Shown here: one piece after another, positions 31,228 to 35,301 of the stretch | Layout: each line of letters starts with the position of its first letter | Position numbering within the stretch: the first letter of the stretch is position 1 | From: Phormidium tanganyikae FI6-MK23 | GTDB lineage: Bacteria > Cyanobacteriota > Cyanobacteriia > Leptolyngbyales > Leptolyngbyaceae | Length of the DNA stretch: 35,301 nt | Assembly (NCBI GenBank): GCA_019359175.1 | Contig: JAHHHU010000034.1 | Span: 1-35,301, forward strand | Reading direction: 5' to 3' | The notes under the pieces: model-generated | Database searches by the model: none | Seen by the model: only the letters and a program-made list of their open reading frames with translations | What the model was told of the DNA's origin: nothing | Made by a program: the position numbers and the translations under genes

Positions 31228-32337
31228 CTAGATATCAATTTTGGGTAGTTCAGGACGATTGATCATGTGTCCGTAAGTTTCCATAACCATTCTCGTGTCA
31301 GAATGTCCAGCGATATAGGCTACGCCCGTAATCGGAATACCGGATTCAATTGCATGACTTAGGAGAGTATGCCGCATAGTATGTGGTCTGCGATATTCTA
31401 TGCCTAAGTGCGAGAGTACTTGCCTCCAATCCTCCCTAAAATTGTCAGCACTAATCCGACATTTCCTTGCACTCGTAAACACAAGTTTCTCTGAAGGTTT
31501 TGATCCCAAGCTTTGTAGTAAATCACGTACTTGGGGTGTCATAGTCAGATAGCGAATACTTCCTGTCTTTGTACATTTTCTAACGGTTTCATACCCATTA
31601 CCTGTTCTTTTCCTTGATAGAGTTTCGCAAACTGTTATCTCATTCCGCTCAAAATTGATGTGTTTCCATTGCAGTCCGATCGCTTCTCCGAGACGCACCC
31701 CTGTCATCAGCAAGAAAGCGACAAATGGAACGTAGTGTGGATACTGATATTCAAACCTGCTAATGATAGATTTCATCTCATTCTGATTGAATGGTTTGAT
31801 TCGAGATTTGATAACTTTCCGAGATTTAACTTCACTAAATGGATCGTGCAGCACTATCGCTTTGGATACAGCCCATTTGAAGCATGATTTAAGGTAACTG
31901 AGACGTTTATTGAACGTAGATGGAGAAAGCTTAGCAGTTATCAACCAATCAACATCTGAGACTGACGGATTAGCTTTTTCAAGCATTCTACGTATGCACT
32001 TGTAATGATTTGCTTTTGTCTCTAGTGCTAGATCTAAACTTTTCACCCAAGTGTCCCATACGCTAAGCAATTTTGTATCCTTACTTGACTTCTTGCGCGA
32101 TTCCTGTATGAGCGTTGCTTCTGGTGTGGAATTGTACCGATATCGATTCAGCGTTGGATCGAAAACACTTGCGAGAATGTCGTTTTGAATCTTTGTAGCG
32201 ATAGATCGCGCGATCGCAAGATCTCGTTTATTTGCGTAATCTCCCCCTTTAATAGGATTGAAGCTGTATCGTTTCCCGTTAACTGTGAACTTAAGCTGAA
32301 TACTGCCGTTGTTGTTGACAGGGATGATTTCGCGCAT
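31228..32337 (-). CDS. Tyrosine integrase IntA of the 10.2-kb element (369 aa)
   Basis: Phage-type site-specific recombinase. Residues 1-60 form an arm-DNA-binding domain like that of DUF3596 integrases (SIQLKFTVNGKRYSF... FDPTLNRY), ~90-165 the core-binding SAM-like domain, and ~180-369 the catalytic domain with every expected residue: R215 (TGVRLGEAIGL), K257, H319 and R322 (HTMRH), H345 (AGHSD), Y355 (ETYGHM). The start codon at 32337 lies one base from the first GTCCTAAA site, and the complementary AGGA of that site serves as its Shine-Dalgarno. Integrase binding there could repress its own expression. It reads away from the right tRNA, the usual attachment-proximal position. Confidence 0.94.
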   Translation of the reverse strand: MREIIPVNNNGSIQLKFTVNGKRYSFNPIKGGDYANKRDLAIARSIATKIQNDILASVFDPTLNRYRYNSTPEATLIQESRKKSSKDTKLLSVWDTWVKSLDLALETKANHYKCIRRMLEKANPSVSDVDWLITAKLSPSTFNKRLSYLKSCFKWAVSKAIVLHDPFSEVKSRKVIKSRIKPFNQNEMKSIISRFEYQYPHYVPFVAFLLMTGVRLGEAIGLQWKHINFERNEITVCETLSRKRTGNGYETVRKCTKTGSIRYLTMTPQVRDLLQSLGSKPSEKLVFTSARKCRISADNFREDWRQVLSHLGIEYRRPHTMRHTLLSHAIESGIPITGVAYIAGHSDTRMVMETYGHMINRPELPKIDI

Positions 32338-32338
32338 T

Positions 32339-32378
32339 GTCCTAAATTTGTCCTAAACGAGTGCTTCGGATTTAGGAC
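32339..32378. promoter_or_regulatory. GTCCTAAA sites at the right end, overlapping the integrase leader
   Basis: Direct pair at 32339-32346 and 32350-32357 (11-bp period, 3-bp spacer), plus an inverted copy TTTAGGAC at 32371-32378. The pair repeats that at the left end of the element. They are candidate arm-type binding sites that also overlap the IntA ribosome site and probable promoter. Confidence 0.65.
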
Positions 32379-32435
32379 AACTGCTGTAAGACTTCAAAAG
32401 CGTGTGAAATCAGGGCTGTGAGAGACTTCTGTTAG

Positions 32436-32523
32436 AAATGCGGGTATAGCTCAGTGGTAGAGCGTCACCTTGCCAAGGTGAATGTCGCGCGTTCGAATCG
32501 CGTTACCCGCTTTCTAACAGAAG
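32436..32523 (+). repeat. Right attachment repeat (attR), 88 bp
   Basis: Perfect copy of 22214-22301; the upstream flank belongs to the element, the downstream flank to the neighbouring DNA or a second element. Confidence 0.93.
32440..32511 (+). tRNA. tRNA-Gly(GCC), right copy
   Basis: Base-for-base identical to the left copy (22218-22289), with anticodon GCC at 32472-32474 and no CCA. It has no clear promoter of its own in the upstream flank and sits in the centre of the large inverted repeat, so its expression is uncertain. Confidence 0.93.
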
Positions 32524-32640
32524 TCTCTCAGAGTCCTGATTTCACGGGCTTTCGATCGCTCTTTGCAATATTTTCTTGGCAAAAAGGTTAGTGCGATAGT
32601 ACTAGCGTTTGGGTGTTTTTCAGGCGATTCCGGTCGTTTA

Positions 32641-32661
32641 TTGGGGTAAAATTGGGGTAAA
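32641..32661 (+). promoter_or_regulatory. Paired GGGGTAAA repeats upstream of IntB
   Basis: TTGGGGTAAA occurs at 32641-32650 and 32652-32661, so the GGGGTAAA cores repeat with an 11-bp period and 3-bp spacing, as the IntA sites do. An inverted GCCCCA lies at 32675-32680. Probably arm-type sites of IntB, or an autoregulatory operator. Confidence 0.55.
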
Positions 32662-32690
32662 GCTAAAACCCCTTGCCCCAGGAGATTTTT

Positions 32691-33872
32691 ATGTACTCAA
32701 ACACTCCAGGGAAAGCGTTCAAGGGCACAGTAAAAGTTAAGAGTTCTAATGGGCGGTTACAGCTTGTTTTTAGCTACGGCGGCAAGCGCCATTATTTGTC
32801 CACGGGTTTAGTCGATACGGCAACGAATCAGCGTCTTGCTCAATTGAAAGCGGGCGAGATCGAGAAAGATATTCTCTACGAGCGGTTCGATCCAACGTTG
32901 GAAAAGTACAAGCCGCAATCTGCGCTGAGTACAGCGACTAAAGTTACTTCGATCGCTCCACCGAAAACCTCGCTGGCGGATTTGTGGGAGAAATTCATCG
33001 AGTTCAAGCGACCCCAGTGCAGTCCGAACACGATGAAGCTGAAGTATTCGGTTTACACCAACTATCTCAAGCGTCTTCCGACCCATGACTTGGAAAAAGC
33101 GGGCGAGATTCGGAACTTCGTGGTGAAAAATATTCCCCTGAGTTCCGGGAAGGATTTTCTGACTCGGCTTTCAGCTTGCTGTAATTGGGCGATTTCGTCA
33201 GGACTGATCACGTCCAATCCATTTAAGGGGATGCCTGCCGAAATTAAAGTTCCGAAATCTCAAAGCGACGATGAAGATATCGAGCCGTTTACACCCGAAG
33301 AACGGGATTTGATTCTTGCAGCGTTTGAGAGCGATCGCTTCTGTCCCCAATGCTCTGCCTACAAACACAGCTATTACACGTCTCTGATGAAGTTCCTCTT
33401 CTACACAGGTTGTAGACCGTCCGAAGCAGTGGTGTTGCAGTGGAAGAATATCAGCAGCGACTTGCGCTTAATTTCATTCGAGCAGGCGTTGATCGAGAGC
33501 GAAGACGGCAGAATGATCCGGGAGGGATTAAAGACGCAGGAACGGCGGAAGTTTCCGTGCAACGATCGCTTGCAAGCTCTCTTGGCATCGGTCAAGCCGC
33601 AGGAATGTAAGCCAGAAACTCTGGTTTTTCCCAGCATCAAAGGTAAGTACATCAACACCAACAATCTGAGAAATCGGATTTACAAGCCAATTCTAGAGGG
33701 GCTGGGCATTGAGTATCGCAAGTTGTACCAAACGCGGCACACTTTCATTACACTGGCTCTAGAAAATGGGCTGGATGCGAAGGATGTGGCTCGACTGGTG
33801 GGGAATTCTCCAGAAGTGATTTATCGGCATTATGCTGGGAACAAACGCGACCTGTTTCTGCCAGAGTTCTAA
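32691..33872 (+). CDS. Tyrosine recombinase IntB, XisA/XisC-like active site (393 aa)
   Basis: Site-specific recombinase with the same plan as IntA: an N-terminal arm-binding domain (GRLQLVFSYGGKRHYL...ERFDPTLEKYKPQS), a core-binding domain (~92-180) and a catalytic domain (~198-393). Catalytic Arg242 (TGCRPSEAVVL), Lys281, Arg349 and nucleophile Tyr381 (RHYAG) are present. The usual box-II His is Tyr346 (YQTRHTF), and the second His/Trp is Asn372 (VGNSPE). This R-Y-R-Y set is, as I recall, that of the heterocyst excisases XisA and XisC, so it need not be inactive. ATG 32691 follows an AGGAG Shine-Dalgarno 6 bp away and is preferred over an in-frame TTG. It ends in a terminator. Confidence 0.92.
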   Translation: MYSNTPGKAFKGTVKVKSSNGRLQLVFSYGGKRHYLSTGLVDTATNQRLAQLKAGEIEKDILYERFDPTLEKYKPQSALSTATKVTSIAPPKTSLADLWEKFIEFKRPQCSPNTMKLKYSVYTNYLKRLPTHDLEKAGEIRNFVVKNIPLSSGKDFLTRLSACCNWAISSGLITSNPFKGMPAEIKVPKSQSDDEDIEPFTPEERDLILAAFESDRFCPQCSAYKHSYYTSLMKFLFYTGCRPSEAVVLQWKNISSDLRLISFEQALIESEDGRMIREGLKTQERRKFPCNDRLQALLASVKPQECKPETLVFPSIKGKYINTNNLRNRIYKPILEGLGIEYRKLYQTRHTFITLALENGLDAKDVARLVGNSPEVIYRHYAGNKRDLFLPEF

Positions 33873-33892
33873 CTTGAGTTGAGAACTGAAGT

Positions 33893-33923
33893 AGGACTGT
33901 GAGCGATCGCAGTCCTATTTTTT
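33893..33923 (+). terminator. Intrinsic terminator of IntB
   Basis: AGGACTG (33893-33899) pairs with CAGTCCT (33910-33916) around a 10-nt HIP1-containing loop, followed by ATTTTTTG. It overlaps the last codons of the convergent gene, whose stop is at 33915. Confidence 0.85.
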
Positions 33924-34631
33924 GTGATTGTCGTCGAGCTTCCAGTTGCGAATTTCAGCGAGAGCAGTTGCGCTTTCCTCGGCACTCACCTTTGGCAATC
34001 GATTGGTGAAGTAGTCTTCTAAACCCAGCGGCTCACTAATCTCGTCCTCGATGCCATCCAAGACTCGTGGACTCGTCCACGTCACCATCCAATCGCGATC
34101 CCAAAAGATGCGATCGATCAGTTCTTCGATGACTTCATCCCACAATTCGAGATTGTTGGAACGATCGTTGAATGCCGCCTCGTCCTCATCGACTCCATAC
34201 TCCTCTTCTGTAGCTTTCCAGTTAGGCAGGACATATTCTTCAAACGCTTTCCAAACCAATCGACGGTAAAAGTAACCCAGCTCCTCATCGTCCTCTTCAT
34301 CGAGCCAGTCGCCTTGACTTAGCTCGATTTCTTCAGCGATACGACGGCGGAGAAAGGCGAAGGGAAAATAGGCAGCCGCCTCTAACACGTTCGAGAGTTC
34401 TAAGATTTTAACGTCGGGTTTCAGCAAAGCTGAGAGACAAGTGTGGAGCAAAAGAATCTTTTGATCGAAGCTGGCAAGGTCGAATATACGATCGTAGGTC
34501 TTCACGTCAAAGTCGTCGTCATATTCGATGGCATCTTCCAGGTAATCGATCGCGTGCTGCATCGCTATGAGGTACACTTCTGCTTCGATGCCCGTGAGAA
34601 TGCGATCGCCAATGTGGGTATGCCAGGTCAT
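33915..34631 (-). CDS. Acidic hypothetical protein (238 aa)
   Basis: Strongly acidic soluble protein with runs of Asp/Glu (YDDDFD, WLDEEDDEELG, VDEDEAAF, EISEPLGLEDYF), helical overall, no signal peptide or enzymatic motif. I do not recognise the family. The acidity could fit a DNA-mimic or chaperone role but this is only a guess. Its end overlaps the terminator of IntB, and about 270 bp separates it from the excisionase-like gene upstream. Confidence 0.65.
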   Translation of the reverse strand: MTWHTHIGDRILTGIEAEVYLIAMQHAIDYLEDAIEYDDDFDVKTYDRIFDLASFDQKILLLHTCLSALLKPDVKILELSNVLEAAAYFPFAFLRRRIAEEIELSQGDWLDEEDDEELGYFYRRLVWKAFEEYVLPNWKATEEEYGVDEDEAAFNDRSNNLELWDEVIEELIDRIFWDRDWMVTWTSPRVLDGIEDEISEPLGLEDYFTNRLPKVSAEESATALAEIRNWKLDDNHKK

Positions 34632-34855
34632 AACGTCAAATCACAACAGCCAAGAATAAATTGCTGTCATAACGTTAGCAAGGGAAGCGTGAGATCTCTC
34701 CAATTAAATCATTTAGCGTTATGTCTGGCATAATTCCTGATATTCAAAAAGCCCACAGCCTGATTCTTGCTAATGCTGAATCTGTGCTGATAAACGCGAT
34801 GCAGGTTTGAATAGTTTTCGTCCATGACGGTTTCAGTGTTGGCACAAGAAAACCA

Positions 34856-34885
34856 CTCTGAAATGTCTAGACAGAGTGATTTTTG
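34856..34885 (-). terminator. Bidirectional terminator-like hairpin
   Basis: CACTCTG (34856-34862) pairs with CAGAGTG (34874-34880) across an 11-nt loop. It has ATTTTT on the plus side and GGTTTTCTT on the minus side, where it ends the excisionase-like gene. Confidence 0.7.
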
Positions 34886-34907
34886 CGTCCAGAATTGATT
34901 GCAGCAA

Positions 34908-35171
34908 TCAGGAGTTCTTTTTGCTTGTCTTCTTCTGGTTGCTCAGAAGACTCGATTGATATCGCTCGATCGCTCGTTGATGAGAAATTGGATCGTGGCG
35001 ATTGCAGAGCCAGTCTTGAATAAGTTCTAAGTTATACCGAATACAACGGCTGTTGATCCGTACCCAATGAATTCCTTCTAACCAATCTCCCTGTTTCCGA
35101 TATCTTTTTAGGGTATCACCGCTCAGGGTGAGATATTGTGCGATGCGTCGCTTGTTAACAAATGCAACCAT
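34908..35171 (-). CDS. Excisionase-like helix-turn-helix protein (87 aa)
   Basis: The N-terminus FVNKRRIAQYLTLSGDTLKRYRKQGDWLEG is a winged-helix/MerR-like DNA-binding motif of the type found in recombination directionality factors and phage excisionases (residues ~4-35). A following WVRINSRCIRYNLELIQDWL segment completes the small domain, and the tail is basic (NQKKTSKKN). ATG 35171 is chosen; an in-frame TTG 6 codons upstream overlaps the previous gene. It lies 14 bp after a truncated CDS on the same strand, suggesting an operon. Close to IntB, it could control excision, although many such HTH proteins are general regulators. Confidence 0.65.
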   Translation of the reverse strand: MVAFVNKRRIAQYLTLSGDTLKRYRKQGDWLEGIHWVRINSRCIRYNLELIQDWLCNRHDPISHQRAIERYQSSLLSNQKKTSKKNS

Positions 35172-35185
35172 TAGCTCATACCAAA

Positions 35186-35301
35186 TCAAAAAATACCAGC
35201 GACAGATAGTGCATCTACGATAAAGCTAAAGCCAGTTACAGAAGCAACGGTTTCTGCGGTTAAATCGGCAATCAGCGTGTCCACTTTCGTTTGCAGTTGA
35301 G
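35186..35301 (-). CDS. 3' end of an unidentified gene, cut by the window edge
   Basis: The minus frame from the edge reads QLQTKVDTLIADLTAETVAS then VTGFSFIVDALSVAGIF and a stop at 35186-35188. It has no internal stop and coding-like composition. Its position 14 bp upstream of the excisionase-like gene supports co-transcription. The family cannot be told from 37 residues. Confidence 0.6.
   Translation of the reverse strand, partial: QLQTKVDTLIADLTAETVASVTGFSFIVDALSVAGIF

Larger units (their letters stand above)
22214..32523. mobile_element. tRNA-Gly-integrated mobile element, about 10.2 kb
   Basis: The segment is bounded by 88-bp perfect direct repeats containing complete tRNA-Gly genes. 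It has a tyrosine integrase at its right end, paired GTCCTAAA sites near both ends, AT-rich composition and few HIP1 octamers (two seen) compared with the flanking DNA. Excision between the repeats would give a 10,222-bp circle and restore one tRNA. Cargo comprises a GHKL-nuclease fusion, a primase-helicase, a TM-GUN4 protein, a solo IS200 and gene remnants. There are no capsid, relaxase or conjugation genes, so it would need a helper to move between cells. The class is closest to tRNA-borne satellites or tycheposon-like elements (inference). Confidence 0.88.
32401..32548. repeat. 38-bp-armed inverted repeat centred on the right tRNA-Gly
   Basis: Bases 32401-32438 and 32511-32548 are inverted copies matching at 35 of 38 positions, including an unbroken 20-bp inner stretch; weaker match continues ~10 bp outward. 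The tRNA acceptor stem lies at the centre with one bulged T, so the folded strand would be one long extended acceptor stem. The left tRNA copy lacks these arms apart from the 13 bp shared on its 3' side. Confidence 0.85.
32440..35301. mobile_element. Possible second, tandem integrative element (partial)
   Basis: The region starting at the right tRNA has its own tyrosine recombinase reading away from the tRNA, its own paired repeats, and an excisionase-like gene. This is what the end of a second tRNA-bound element would show. Its far end, and so a matching tRNA repeat, is outside the window. The alternative is an ordinary host region with an orphan recombinase; the higher GC and HIP1 content of IntB fits either long residence or a host gene. 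Confidence 0.35.

Noticed and set aside
22218-32511. Two tRNA-Gly genes as ordinary gene duplication
   Set aside because: The identity extends beyond the tRNA to 88 bp, stops sharply, and the enclosed DNA has an integrase and different composition, which fits attachment repeats better.
32691-33872. IntB as an inactive pseudogene because both His are missing
   Set aside because: The frame is intact, both Arg, Lys and Tyr are kept, and a Tyr for His change is known in functional cyanobacterial excisases.
1-35301. CRISPR array or cas genes
   Set aside because: No regularly spaced direct repeats and no Cas-like protein were seen on either strand.

Overview
The window is chromosomal DNA from a cyanobacterium, probably a filamentous Leptolyngbya/Oscillatoriales-like form (genus not resolvable). 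Evidence: the HIP1 octamer GCGATCGC is frequent through most of the window, and several genes are of cyanobacterial type (EGY-like site-2 protease, LabA/NYN protein, PAS/LOV-like kinase, GUN4 domain). The tRNA genes encode no CCA tail.

Host block, about 1-22,200. After a decayed transposase edge and a small hypothetical gene there is a PAS/LOV-like histidine kinase, a short RecQ helicase and a disabled amine-oxidase pseudogene. Next come small hypothetical genes, an HD phosphohydrolase with a hairpin ending at its start codon, an AI-2E family exporter, a DppC-like permease, an amidase and an MFS carrier. A partner-switching pair follows (anti-sigma-type kinase plus receiver-GAF-SpoIIE phosphatase), then a secreted hypothetical protein, a membrane-tethered PIN protein, a site-2 protease, a NYN RNase-like protein, a GDSL esterase, a TPR protein, an alpha/beta hydrolase and a conserved hypothetical. 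Several convergent gene ends overlap by 4-40 bp.

Integrated element, 22,214-32,523. A complete tRNA-Gly(GCC) gene occurs twice inside an 88-bp perfect direct repeat, bracketing 10.2 kb of visibly AT-richer, HIP1-poor DNA. The cargo, left to right, is: decayed ORF remnants, a GHKL ATPase fused to a Shedu-like PD-(D/E)XK nuclease domain, a small tail-anchored protein, a solo IS200-type insertion, a TM/Ig-like/GUN4 protein, an AEP primase-SF2 helicase with a cluster of inverted repeats upstream, a remnant of another integrase, and a tyrosine integrase (IntA). Octamers GTCCTAAA, paired at an 11-bp period, occur near both ends and look like integrase arm-type sites. This resembles a tRNA-borne satellite or tycheposon-like element carrying a probable defence gene.

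Right side, 32,524-35,301. A second, divergent tyrosine recombinase (IntB) has its own 11-bp-period repeats (GGGGTAAA). It is followed by an acidic hypothetical gene and an excisionase-like HTH gene behind a truncated CDS. The right tRNA sits in the centre of a ~38-bp-armed inverted repeat, so IntA and IntB lie in mirror image around one tRNA. This suggests two integrative elements in tandem, the second leaving the window.
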